This document shows positions 51,838 to 59,971 of a stretch of DNA of 64,000 nucleotides, piece by piece. The stretch is from Janthinobacterium sp. 344 (GTDB lineage Bacteria; Pseudomonadota; Gammaproteobacteria; Burkholderiales; Burkholderiaceae_D), in contig NZ_FOKL01000012.1 of the NCBI RefSeq assembly GCF_900112025.1, positions 62,001 to 126,000 of the forward strand, given 5' to 3'. Every line of letters begins with the position of its first letter. Within the stretch, counting starts at the first letter, position 1. Below the pieces are notes generated by a model, which saw only the letters and a program-made list of their open reading frames with translations, had not been told where the DNA came from and did not search any database. The position numbers were made by a program, and so were the translations under genes.

Positions 51838-51860
51838 CTGCAAATTTACAATCTTTGCAG
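51838..51860. promoter_or_regulatory. Operator candidate CTGCAAA-n9-TTTGCAG
   Basis: A perfect inverted repeat CTGCAAA (51838-51844) and TTTGCAG (51854-51860), 30 bases before the regulator start. It contains TTTGCA half-sites like those bound by RamB-family proteins. It may be the regulator's autoregulatory site. Confidence 0.55.
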
Positions 51861-51875
51861 ATTAACAGATTCGTC

Positions 51876-51935
51876 TTTGCATTATCTCGCATTTTCACGC
51901 CTTGTTCGCGGCCCGTATTGTGCGAATAATGCAAA
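51876..51935. promoter_or_regulatory. Long-spaced palindrome TTTGCATTAT...ATAATGCAAA
   Basis: TTTGCATTAT (51876-51885) and its exact reverse complement ATAATGCAAA (51926-51935) are 40 bases apart, in the gap before mmsA. The half-sites share TTTGCA with the neighbouring operator. Spacing near four helical turns fits two bound dimers that loop the DNA across the mmsA promoter. Confidence 0.5.
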
Positions 51936-51966
51936 CAGACCTATACCTCAAACCAGGAGACACCGA

Positions 51967-53475
51967 GTGACCACGCAAACTGCCATCCCTACCGTTCCAC
52001 TGTTGATCAACGGCGAGTGGGTCGAATCCCGGACCACCGTCTGGCGCGATGTCGTCAACCCCGCCACGCAGGAAGTCCTGGCCAAGGTGCCGTTCGCCAC
52101 GCCGGACGAAGTCAACGCGGCCATCGCCTCGGCCCAGCGCGCCTTCAAAACCTGGCGCAAGACACCGATCGGCGCGCGCGCGCGCATCTTCCTCAAGCTG
52201 CAGCAGCTGATCCGTGAAAACATGGCCGACCTGGCCGCCACCCTCACCATGGAACAGGGCAAGACCCTGCTCGACGCGGAAGGCGACGTCTTCCGTGGCC
52301 TGGAAGTGGTGGAGCACGCCGCCAATATCGGTACCCTGCAAATGGGCGAATACGCGCAAAACGTGGCCGGCGGCGTCGATACCTACAGCGTGATGCAGCC
52401 GCTGGGCGTGTGCGCCGGCATTACCCCGTTCAACTTCCCCGCCATGATCCCCCTGTGGATGTTCCCGATGGCGATTGCCTGCGGCAATACCTTCGTGCTG
52501 AAACCCTCGGAGCAGGATCCGCTGGTGACGGAAAAACTCGTGCGTCTGGCCTTGCAGGCGGGCATCCCGGCCGGCGTGCTGAACGTCATCCACGGCGGCG
52601 AAGACGTGGTCAACGCCCTGTGCGACCACCCGGACATCAAGGCCATTTCCTTCGTCGGCTCCAGCAAGGTGGGCACGCATGTGTACCAGCGCGCCAGCCT
52701 GAACGGCAAGCGCGCGCAATGCATGATGGGCGCCAAGAACCACGCCGTCGTCTTGCCGGACGCTAATAAAGAACAGACCCTGAATCAGCTGCTGGGCGCC
52801 GGTTTCGGCGCCGCCGGCCAGCGCTGCATGGCCGCGTCCGTCGCCGTGCTGGTGGGCGAGGCGCGCGACTGGCTGCCGGAACTGGCCGCCAAGGCGCAAG
52901 GCTTGAGCGTGGGCGCCGGCAAGGACAATCCGGACCTCGGTCCCGTGATTTCCTGCGCGGCGAAAGAGCGCGTGCACAGCCTGGTTGCCAAGGGCATCGA
53001 ACAGGGCGCCGTGCTGACCCTCGATGGCCGCGACGTGAAGGTCGATGGCTATCCGAACGGCAACTTCGTCGGCCCGACGATCTTGTCCGGCGTGAAACCC
53101 GGCATGGTCGTGTATGACCAGGAAATTTTTGGTCCCGTGCTGATCGTCGTCGAAGTCGACACGCTCGATGAAGCCATTGAACTGGTGAATGCGAATCCGA
53201 ACGGCAACGGCACGGCCTTGTTTACGCAAAGCGGCGCGGCCGCGCGCTACTTCCAGGAAGAAATCGACGTGGGCCAGGTCGGCATCAACGTGCCCATTCC
53301 CGTGCCCGTTCCCCTGTTCAGCTTTACGGGCTCGCGCGGCTCCAAGCTGGGCGACCTGGGCCCGTTCGGCAAGCAGGTCGTGCTGTTCTACACGCAGACG
53401 CAGACGATTACCCAGCGCTGGTTCACGGATGCGGCCTCGGTGGGCAAGGTCAACACCACCATCAGCCTCAAGTAA
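51967..53475 (+). CDS. mmsA: Methylmalonate-semialdehyde dehydrogenase (acylating)
   Basis: 502 residues. NAD-dependent aldehyde dehydrogenase with the MmsA-type motifs TPFNFPAMIPLWMFPMA and catalytic Cys in GAAGQRCMAAS (near residue 285). It converts methylmalonate semialdehyde plus CoA to propionyl-CoA. The start is GTG at 51967, with AGGAGA 6 bases upstream; a longer frame upstream overlaps the regulator's promoter region. First gene of the valine operon. Confidence 0.95.
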   Translation: MTTQTAIPTVPLLINGEWVESRTTVWRDVVNPATQEVLAKVPFATPDEVNAAIASAQRAFKTWRKTPIGARARIFLKLQQLIRENMADLAATLTMEQGKTLLDAEGDVFRGLEVVEHAANIGTLQMGEYAQNVAGGVDTYSVMQPLGVCAGITPFNFPAMIPLWMFPMAIACGNTFVLKPSEQDPLVTEKLVRLALQAGIPAGVLNVIHGGEDVVNALCDHPDIKAISFVGSSKVGTHVYQRASLNGKRAQCMMGAKNHAVVLPDANKEQTLNQLLGAGFGAAGQRCMAASVAVLVGEARDWLPELAAKAQGLSVGAGKDNPDLGPVISCAAKERVHSLVAKGIEQGAVLTLDGRDVKVDGYPNGNFVGPTILSGVKPGMVVYDQEIFGPVLIVVEVDTLDEAIELVNANPNGNGTALFTQSGAAARYFQEEIDVGQVGINVPIPVPVPLFSFTGSRGSKLGDLGPFGKQVVLFYTQTQTITQRWFTDAASVGKVNTTISLK

Positions 53476-53486
53476 GGAGCTGCACC

Positions 53487-54647
53487 ATGGACTTTGAACT
53501 GAGCGACGAGCAGCGCGAGTTCCAGCAGGCGGCGCGCGCGTTTGCCGAAGGGGAACTGGCGCCGCACGCGGCGCATTGGGATGCGGAATCGATCTTCCCC
53601 GTGGAAACGATTGCCAAGGCGGGCGAGATGGGCTTTTGCGGCCTGTACACGCCGCAGCGCTGGGGCGGCCTGGGCCTGTCGCGCCAGGATGCCGCCATCG
53701 TCTTCGAGGAACTGGCCGGCGGCTGTACCTCGACCACGGCCTACATCACGATCCACAACATGGCCACCTGGATGCTGTCGCGCTGGGGGCAGGAAGCCCT
53801 GTGCGACGCATGGGTGCCGGCCCTGGCCGCCGGCCAGAAGCTGGCCAGCTATTGCTTGACGGAACCGCAGTCGGGCTCCGACGCGGCCTCGCTGCGCACC
53901 AAGGCCGTCAAGGATGGCGACTTTTATGTGCTGGACGGCACGAAAGCGTTCATTTCCGGAGCGGGGCAGACGGACATGCTGATCGTCATGGCACGCACGG
54001 GCGGCGAGGGCGCGGCCGGCATTTCCGCCTTTGCCGTGCCGGCGAATCTGCCCGGCATCGTGTACGGCAAGAAAGAAGAAAAGATGGGCTGGAACAGCCA
54101 GCCCACGCGCATCATCAGCTTCGACCAGGTGAAAGTGCCTGTTGGCAATTTGCTGGGCGCGGAAGGCGAAGGCTTTGCCATCGCCATGAAGGGCATCGAC
54201 GGCGGGCGCATCAATATCGCCGTGTGCTCGGTGGGCACGGCGCAGGCCGCCCTCACGCGCGCACAAACGTACATGAAGGAACGCACGCAGTTCGGCCGCG
54301 AGCTGGCCCAGTTCCAGGCCCTGCAATTCAAGCTGGCCGACATGCTGACGGAACTGGTGGCGGCGCGCCAGATGGTGCGCCTGGCGGCCTGGAAGCTGGA
54401 CCAGGAAAGCCCGGACGCGACGGCGTATTGCGCCATGGCAAAACGTTTCGCCACGGATGCAGGATTCAATGTCGCCAACGATGCGCTGCAACTGCATGGC
54501 GGCTACGGCTACATCCGCGAGTACCCGCTGGAGCGCCATGTGCGCGACACGCGGGTGCACCAGATCCTGGAAGGGACGAATGAAATCATGCGCCTGATCG
54601 TCGCGCGAGCGATTTTGAAAGACGGCGCCACGGAGACCTTACGATGA
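53487..54647 (+). CDS. Acyl-CoA dehydrogenase (probable isobutyryl-CoA dehydrogenase)
   Basis: 386 residues. Family motifs: CLTEPQSGSDAASL (FAD contact), ISGAGQTDMLI, and the catalytic Glu in LEGTNEIMRLIVAR at the C-terminus. Position in an mms operon, next to HIBYL-CoA hydrolase, points to isobutyryl-CoA as substrate, making methacrylyl-CoA. It needs ETF as acceptor, not encoded here. It is 11 bases after mmsA and overlaps the next gene. Confidence 0.92.
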   Translation: MDFELSDEQREFQQAARAFAEGELAPHAAHWDAESIFPVETIAKAGEMGFCGLYTPQRWGGLGLSRQDAAIVFEELAGGCTSTTAYITIHNMATWMLSRWGQEALCDAWVPALAAGQKLASYCLTEPQSGSDAASLRTKAVKDGDFYVLDGTKAFISGAGQTDMLIVMARTGGEGAAGISAFAVPANLPGIVYGKKEEKMGWNSQPTRIISFDQVKVPVGNLLGAEGEGFAIAMKGIDGGRINIAVCSVGTAQAALTRAQTYMKERTQFGRELAQFQALQFKLADMLTELVAARQMVRLAAWKLDQESPDATAYCAMAKRFATDAGFNVANDALQLHGGYGYIREYPLERHVRDTRVHQILEGTNEIMRLIVARAILKDGATETLR

Positions 54648-55429
54648 CTAAAGTGTATACAAATTTACTGCTGGAACGCCGCGGCCACACGGCCCTGGTG
54701 ACGCTCGACAACCCGCCCGCCCACACGTGGACCCTGGCCAGCCTGCGCGCCCTGAAAGAGCTGGTGGCCGACCTGAACGCGGACGCCGACGTGTACGCGC
54801 TGGTGATCACGGGCGGCGGTGCGAAGTTCTTCTCGGCCGGTGCCGATTTGAAAGTCTTTGCCGATGGCGACAAGGACATGGCCTTCAACATGGCGGCCGC
54901 GTTTGGCGAAGCGTTCGAGGCGCTGTCCGCGTTTCGCGGCGTCAGCATCGCCGCCATCAATGGCTATGCCATGGGCGGCGGGCTCGAATGTGCGCTGGCC
55001 TGCGATATCCGCATCGCCGAGGAACACGCGCAGATGGCCTTGCCGGAAGCGTCCGTCGGCTTGCTGCCGTGCGCGGGCGGCACGCAGCACTTGCCGTGGC
55101 TGGTGGGCGAAGGCTGGGCCAAGCGCATGATTTTATGCGGCGAACGGGTCGATGCGGAGAAGGCCCTGGCCATCGGTCTGGTCGAGGAAGTCGTGCCGAC
55201 CGGCAAAGCTGCCGCCACGGCGCTGGCGCTGGCGGCCAAGGTGGCGCGCCAGAGCCCCAGCAGCGTGACGGCGTGCAAGACCCTGATCCAGGGCGCGCGC
55301 AGCCGTCCGCTGGCCGCTTCCCTGCCCGATGAACGCACCCTGTTCCTGGGTCTGTTCGAGACGCAAGACCAGAAGGAGGGCGTGCAAGCGTTCCTGGAAA
55401 AACGTCCGGCGGAGTGGAAGAATGGTTGA
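54644..55429 (+). CDS. Enoyl-CoA hydratase (probable methacrylyl-CoA hydratase)
   Basis: 261 residues of the crotonase fold. Oxyanion-hole residues in FSAGADLKVF and GYAMGGGLECALACDIRIA. The catalytic region reads LPEASVGLLPCAGGTQ. In this operon it would hydrate methacrylyl-CoA to 3-hydroxyisobutyryl-CoA. ATGA overlap with the upstream dehydrogenase and an 8-base overlap with the next gene. Confidence 0.9.
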   Translation: MTKVYTNLLLERRGHTALVTLDNPPAHTWTLASLRALKELVADLNADADVYALVITGGGAKFFSAGADLKVFADGDKDMAFNMAAAFGEAFEALSAFRGVSIAAINGYAMGGGLECALACDIRIAEEHAQMALPEASVGLLPCAGGTQHLPWLVGEGWAKRMILCGERVDAEKALAIGLVEEVVPTGKAAATALALAAKVARQSPSSVTACKTLIQGARSRPLAASLPDERTLFLGLFETQDQKEGVQAFLEKRPAEWKNG

Positions 55430-56549
55430 GACTTTGCTTGAAACCGTGAACATCGAGGAACGCGGCTGTCCTGGCGGCATGCGGCTGGGTGTCATCACGC
55501 TCGATGCGCCAAAGTCGCTGCATGCCTTGACCCTGGACATGATCCGCGCCATCGATGGCGCCCTCGTGCGCTGGGCCAGCAATGACGCCATCGCCTGCGT
55601 GGTGCTGCAATCGTCGACCGACAAGGCATTCTGTGCCGGCGGCGACGTGCGCAGCCTGCGCGCGGCCGTGGTGGAACAGCCCGGTGTCGTGCCGAACCCG
55701 CAGGCGCTGGCCTTCTTTGCCGAGGAATACCGGCTCGACCACCGCATCCATACGTATGCGAAGCCGCTGCTGGTGTGGGGCGGCGGCATCGTCATGGGCG
55801 GCGGCCTGGGCCTGATGGCGGGCGCCAGCCACCGCGTGGTGACGGAAAGCACGCGCATCGCCATGCCGGAAATTACCATCGGCCTGTTCCCCGACGTGGG
55901 CGGCAGCTGGTTCCTGGGCCGCATGCCGGGCCGCAGCGGCCTGTTCCTGGGGCTGACGGGGGCGCCGATGAACGCGGCCGATGCCCTGTTTGCGGGCCTG
56001 GGCGACTATTTCCTGCGCCAGGAAGAGCGCGCCATGGTGCTCGACGCGCTGGCGCTGGCGCAATGGCAGGCCAGCCCGCAGGCGAATCACCAGCAGCTGA
56101 ACCGCTTGCTGCGCGGTTTCTCCGCCCCGGCGTCCATGCTGCCCGTCTCCGAAGTGCGCGCCAACTTTGACGCCATCGCCGCGCTGACGCAAGCGCCCAC
56201 CCTGCCCGAAGTGGTGGCCGCCATTGCCGTCTATGCCGGCGACTCGGCCTGGCTGCAAAAGGCGGCGCATTCACTGACCAAGGGCGCGCCCAGCTCGGCC
56301 GCCCTGGTATGGGCCATGCGTGAGCGCACGCGGCACATGAGTTTGGCGCAAGTGTTCCAGCTCGAACTCATTGTTGCCGTGCAATGTTGCGCCCATGGGG
56401 ACTTCAGCGAAGGCGTGCGCGCCTTGCTGATCGACAAGGACAACGCCCCGCAGTGGCAGCCGGCTAGCCTGGCCGACGTCGGCGCGGCGTATCTGGACGA
56501 GTATTTCGCGGCGCCGTGGAGCACGCATCCACTGGCCGATCTACATTAA
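55422..56549 (+). CDS. 3-hydroxyisobutyryl-CoA hydrolase family protein
   Basis: 375 residues, crotonase fold, longer than a hydratase as expected for HIBYL-CoA hydrolase. Motifs AFCAGGDVRSL, IVMGGGLGLMAGASHRV and MPEITIGLFPDVGGSWFL, the last with the Glu and Asp of this subgroup. It frees 3-hydroxyisobutyrate from CoA. The ATG at 55422 overlaps the upstream gene by 8 bases. Confidence 0.92.
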   Translation: MVETLLETVNIEERGCPGGMRLGVITLDAPKSLHALTLDMIRAIDGALVRWASNDAIACVVLQSSTDKAFCAGGDVRSLRAAVVEQPGVVPNPQALAFFAEEYRLDHRIHTYAKPLLVWGGGIVMGGGLGLMAGASHRVVTESTRIAMPEITIGLFPDVGGSWFLGRMPGRSGLFLGLTGAPMNAADALFAGLGDYFLRQEERAMVLDALALAQWQASPQANHQQLNRLLRGFSAPASMLPVSEVRANFDAIAALTQAPTLPEVVAAIAVYAGDSAWLQKAAHSLTKGAPSSAALVWAMRERTRHMSLAQVFQLELIVAVQCCAHGDFSEGVRALLIDKDNAPQWQPASLADVGAAYLDEYFAAPWSTHPLADLH

Positions 56550-56572
56550 AAGAACAACAGGAGACTTCAATA

Positions 56573-57478
56573 ATGCAACATATCGCTTTTATCGGCCTGG
56601 GCAACATGGGCGCGCCGATGGCCCGCAACCTGGTGGCCGCCGGCTTTCACGTGTCCGTGTTCGACCTGGCGCCAGCGGCGGTGGCGTCGCTGGTCGAGGC
56701 GGGGGCCACGGCCGCCGCGTCCGCCAGCGCGGCCGTGCAGACGGCCGACGCCGTCATCACCATGCTGCCTGCCAACAAGCACGTGCAGGAACTGTACCTG
56801 GCGGCCGGCGGCGTGCTCGATTCGGCCAAGCCCGGTGCCCTGTTCATCGATTGCAGCACCATCGCCGCCGATGTGGCGCGGCAAGTGGCGCAGGCGGCCA
56901 GCGAGCGCGGCTTTGCCATGATCGACGCGCCCGTCTCGGGCGGGACGGCGGGCGCGGCGGCCGGCACCCTGACCTTCATCGTCGGTGGCAGCGAAGCGGC
57001 CTTGCAGCAGGCGCGGCCCTTGCTGGAAAAGATGGGCAAGAACATTTTTCATGCGGGCGAGGCGGGTGCGGGCCAGGTGGCGAAGATTTGCAACAACATG
57101 CTGCTGGGCATTTTGATGGCGGGGACGGCCGAGGCGCTGAACCTGGGCGTGGCGCATGGCCTCGATCCGAAAGTCTTGTCCGACATCATGGCCAAGAGTT
57201 CGGGCCGCAACTGGACGCTGGAGGTGTACAACCCGTGGCCCGGCGTCATGGACGGCACGCCCGCCTCGCGCAACTACAGTGGCGGCTTCGGCACGGCGCT
57301 GATGCTGAAAGACCTGGGCCTGGCCCAGCAATCGGCCCTGTCGGCGAATGCGCCCACGCCCTTGGGCGGCCTGGTGCGCCAGCTGTACCAGATGCATGCG
57401 CAGGCCGGCTATGCGCAGCAGGATTTCTCCAGCATCGTGCAGATGTTGCAGCCGGGATTGCAGAAACCTGCCGCCTGA
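56573..57478 (+). CDS. mmsB: 3-hydroxyisobutyrate dehydrogenase
   Basis: 301 residues. N-terminal NAD motif GLGNMGAPMARNL, substrate-binding DAPVSGGTAGA and catalytic Lys in AKICNNMLLG (near residue 170). Oxidises 3-hydroxyisobutyrate to methylmalonate semialdehyde, the MmsA substrate. AGGAGA precedes the ATG at 56573. Last gene; with it the operon encodes every step from isobutyryl-CoA to propionyl-CoA. Confidence 0.96.
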   Translation: MQHIAFIGLGNMGAPMARNLVAAGFHVSVFDLAPAAVASLVEAGATAAASASAAVQTADAVITMLPANKHVQELYLAAGGVLDSAKPGALFIDCSTIAADVARQVAQAASERGFAMIDAPVSGGTAGAAAGTLTFIVGGSEAALQQARPLLEKMGKNIFHAGEAGAGQVAKICNNMLLGILMAGTAEALNLGVAHGLDPKVLSDIMAKSSGRNWTLEVYNPWPGVMDGTPASRNYSGGFGTALMLKDLGLAQQSALSANAPTPLGGLVRQLYQMHAQAGYAQQDFSSIVQMLQPGLQKPAA

Positions 57479-57490
57479 GAAATTTTGGAC

Positions 57491-57519
57491 AAAAAAAAGC
57501 CCGCTGGTGAAAGCGGGCT
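57491..57519 (-). terminator. Hairpin with T-run on the minus strand
   Basis: AGCCCGCT (57498-57505) pairs with AGCGGGCT (57512-57519). Eight A residues at 57491-57498 supply a T-run on the minus strand, toward which the lipoprotein genes read. On the plus strand it could act as a weaker end for mmsB. Confidence 0.7.
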
Positions 57520-57632
57520 AAATCCAATTCTTGGAAGAGTTGGAGGAGACAGATGCATTATGCTGCATCGCCACATATAACTCCAATTTATCTTTGGAAT
57601 ATCAATTATAGATTTCCATGATATCTCTTCGC

Positions 57633-57653
57633 GGCAGCCGCCCTGCGGCTGCC
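57633..57653 (-). terminator. GC-rich hairpin after the lipoprotein pair
   Basis: GGCAGCCGC (57633-57641) and GCGGCTGCC (57645-57653) form a perfect 9-bp stem with a 3-base loop, 12 bases beyond the stop of the distal lipoprotein gene. There is no T-run. Confidence 0.55.
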
Positions 57654-57664
57654 ATTCAGGCGGC

Positions 57665-58246
57665 TCAGGCCGGGCCGCAAGTGACCTGTACCGTGGTCAC
57701 ATCCGCTTCGCCCATGGTGCCGATACCGGTGCCTGGCGCGACTTTGCATACCAGGCCGGTTGGCTGGGTGAAGACGCTGATGCCATAGCTGGCGCCGTAG
57801 GCCACGGTGCCATTCATGGTGAAGGCCGTGCTGTCCTTCACGATATTTGTCGTCGTATTGCCATTAATCAGCACCAGGCCATCCACGGTCAGGCCGCTGA
57901 CCGTGCCGCCCACCTTGTAGGCGTTCTGGCTGCAGGTAACCAGTGCATCGATGCTCAGGTAATGGCCAGCCGAGCCCGAGCCGCCGCTGACGCTGCAATT
58001 CATGTGGGCCGGTTGCGTCAGGACCGTGATGTTGTAGTCGGTGCCGTAGTCGATGCGCTTGTTGAACGTAAACGTGGTGGAGCCGGCAGGGCGCGGCAGG
58101 GTGTCGCTGCCGTTGGCCAGCACCAGTCCTTCATTGCTCAAGCCAGTGATGGTGCCACTGACGTCATACGAGGCCTTGCCGCCGCAAGCAGCCAGTCCCA
58201 GGGTCAGCAGCAGCGCGGCGAGTGGGCGCAGGCAGGATAACTTCAT
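57665..58246 (-). CDS. Repeat lipoprotein, distal paralogue
   Basis: 193 residues. Lipoprotein signal ends LGLAACGG. After it come two copies of an approximately 80-residue beta repeat: GTITGLSNEGLVLANG...YNITVLTQPAHMNCS...LVTCS and GTVSGLTVDGLVLING...YGISVFTQPTGLVCK...VTCG. Each repeat holds two Cys about 25-35 residues apart, which could form a disulfide. Surface-exposed adhesion or binding is possible but not shown. Start at 58246 with GGAGAAATAC upstream. Confidence 0.8.
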   Translation of the reverse strand: MKLSCLRPLAALLLTLGLAACGGKASYDVSGTITGLSNEGLVLANGSDTLPRPAGSTTFTFNKRIDYGTDYNITVLTQPAHMNCSVSGGSGSAGHYLSIDALVTCSQNAYKVGGTVSGLTVDGLVLINGNTTTNIVKDSTAFTMNGTVAYGASYGISVFTQPTGLVCKVAPGTGIGTMGEADVTTVQVTCGPA

Positions 58247-58282
58247 GTATTTCTCCAAAATAGTGGTGGCGAATCGCGTGGC

Positions 58283-58882
58283 TTAATTCGGGGTGCACGC
58301 CAGCGTGGCGGCGGTCGTGGCGGCGGAACCCATCGTGCCAACGATATCGTGGCCATCGGCGCTCGTCGAACCCTGGAAGCGGCAAGTCTGGCCCGTGGGA
58401 TTGGTCAGGATGGAAATATTGTAGGCGGCACCGTCAGCGATTGCCGGGAAGGTGTAGCTGGTGGCGCCGGCCAGCGGGCTGGTGCTGTTATTGCCAATGA
58501 CAAGGGTCAGTTTGTTCGCCGTCAGGCCGGTGATCGAGCCTGTCAGTGGATATGTGTTGGTGACGCAGCTGACGATCGCGGTGGTCACGGAGTAGCTCGA
58601 TGCCTTGCCGCTGCCATTCTCAAGGGTGCATACCGCGCCCTTCGGCTGCTGTGCGATGGTGATGGCATAGCGGTCGTCGGTTTTGATCAGATTGGTGAAG
58701 TAAAAACTCGACGAGCCGGCCGCGACCGCCAAATCTTCGGAACCGTTTCTGAGAATCAGGCCATCTTTGGCCAGGCCGTACACTTGGCCGCCCAGATACA
58801 GATTGCCGCCACTGCCGCCGCAAGCTGCCAGTGTGACGGCGCAAGCCGCCGCCAGCATCGAGCGCAGGTACAAATTTTTCAT
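58283..58882 (-). CDS. Repeat lipoprotein, proximal paralogue
   Basis: 199 residues. Lipoprotein signal ends VTLAACGG. Two repeats of the same type as in the downstream gene: GQVYGLAKDGLILRNG...YAITIAQQPKGAVCT...IVSCV and GSITGLTANKLTLVIG...YNISILTNPTGQTCR...TLACTP. Same TTTTGGAGAA ribosome-site context as its neighbour, 36 bases apart, so this is a tandem duplication and probably one transcript. Function unknown. Confidence 0.8.
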   Translation of the reverse strand: MKNLYLRSMLAAACAVTLAACGGSGGNLYLGGQVYGLAKDGLILRNGSEDLAVAAGSSSFYFTNLIKTDDRYAITIAQQPKGAVCTLENGSGKASSYSVTTAIVSCVTNTYPLTGSITGLTANKLTLVIGNNSTSPLAGATSYTFPAIADGAAYNISILTNPTGQTCRFQGSTSADGHDIVGTMGSAATTAATLACTPN

Positions 58883-59128
58883 ACATTCTCCAAAACGAAT
58901 TAGGTAGGGTAGCGCAACACGGACGCTGGCGCCGCATTGGAATGGCGCCTATTTTAGTCTATCTGGCAAGCGGATTGATCCTGCCTTGTATCACCCTGTA
59001 ACAATTTTTCGCCCAGAAGCGCTGGCCTGGCCCCATTTCCCCGGGGCGCAGCCATGCCGCTGGCGGCGATCAGTGCGACAATACACTTCCGCCGCGCGCC
59101 GTGCCGCGGCACCATTTGTGAACTCGCC

Positions 59129-59854
59129 ATGTCTCTTTCCCCTGTAAAAGCTGTCGTGCCGCCGAAGGCCATCCTGTTCGACCTCGACGATACCCTGTGG
59201 CCCATCGCGCCCGTGATCGCCGCCGCCGAAACCCTGCTGCACGACTGGCTGGCCACGCATGCGCCGAAAGTGGCGCAACAATTTTCCATCGAGGTGCTGC
59301 GCCAGCACCGCTTGGCCATGCTCAACGCGCAACCACATTTTCATGGCAACCTGATTGAGCTGCGCCGCGCGGGCCTGTTGTCGGCCTTTGAAGCGGCGGG
59401 CGAAGACCCGGCCCTGGTCGATGGCGCCATCCTGCAATTCATGGCCGCGCGCAACCGCGTCCAGCCGTTCGACGACGTTTTGCCCGGCCTGGCATGGATG
59501 CAGCAGCGCATGCTGGTCGGGTCGATCTCGAATGGCAACGCGGATCTTGAAATTATCGGCCTGGCGCAGCATTTCAAGGTATCGATCGCCGCCAGCGATT
59601 TCGGCGTCGCCAAGCCCGATGCCAGCATCTTCCTGGCCGGTTGCGCCGCGCTGGGCGTGGCGCCGCACGAGGCCGTGTATGTGGGCGATGACCTGTATTT
59701 TGACGTGACGGGGGCGCAAGGGGCGGGCATGCGCGCCGTCTGGATGAACCGCAAGGGCAGCGACGCGCACCTGGCCGCTGGCGTGCAACCGGACGCCATC
59801 TGCGCCAACTTTGATGAATTGCTGCTGTGGCTACGGCAGCAACTGGAAGATTGA
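59129..59854 (+). CDS. HAD-superfamily hydrolase
   Basis: 241 residues. HAD motif I FDLDDTLWP (near residue 18), motif II GSISNGN, motif III Lys in GVAKPDASIF, motif IV VGDDLYFDVTGAQGAGM. C1-cap layout as in YjjG/phosphoglycolate phosphatase-like enzymes; the substrate, a small phosphate ester, is unknown. I use the ATG at 59129; the frame stays open to 59054 but homology begins after 59129. Confidence 0.88.
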   Translation: MSLSPVKAVVPPKAILFDLDDTLWPIAPVIAAAETLLHDWLATHAPKVAQQFSIEVLRQHRLAMLNAQPHFHGNLIELRRAGLLSAFEAAGEDPALVDGAILQFMAARNRVQPFDDVLPGLAWMQQRMLVGSISNGNADLEIIGLAQHFKVSIAASDFGVAKPDASIFLAGCAALGVAPHEAVYVGDDLYFDVTGAQGAGMRAVWMNRKGSDAHLAAGVQPDAICANFDELLLWLRQQLED

Positions 59855-59920
59855 TCGCCGCCGGGCGGACGAACGTGCATAATAGGCGCTGTTGCCGCAC
59901 GTTTGGCCGCTTTCGTTGCC

Positions 59921-59966
59921 ACTTGTCTAAAAGAACACTTGCTTAAAGAATACTTGCTTAACTAAA
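59921..59966 (+). repeat. Three 15-16 bp tandem repeats before hrcA
   Basis: ACTTGTCTAAAAGAAC (59921-59936), ACTTGCTTAAAGAAT (59937-59951) and ACTTGCTTAACTAAA (59952-59966) follow one another directly and end 5 bases before the hrcA ATG. They replace the usual ribosome site; no Shine-Dalgarno sequence is visible. They could bind a regulator or affect initiation. Confidence 0.65.
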
Positions 59967-59971
59967 CCATC

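Noticed and set aside
59054..59128. Earlier start for the HAD hydrolase
   Set aside because: In-frame, but the added residues are not hydrophobic or conserved-looking and the HAD motif I spacing fits the start at 59129.
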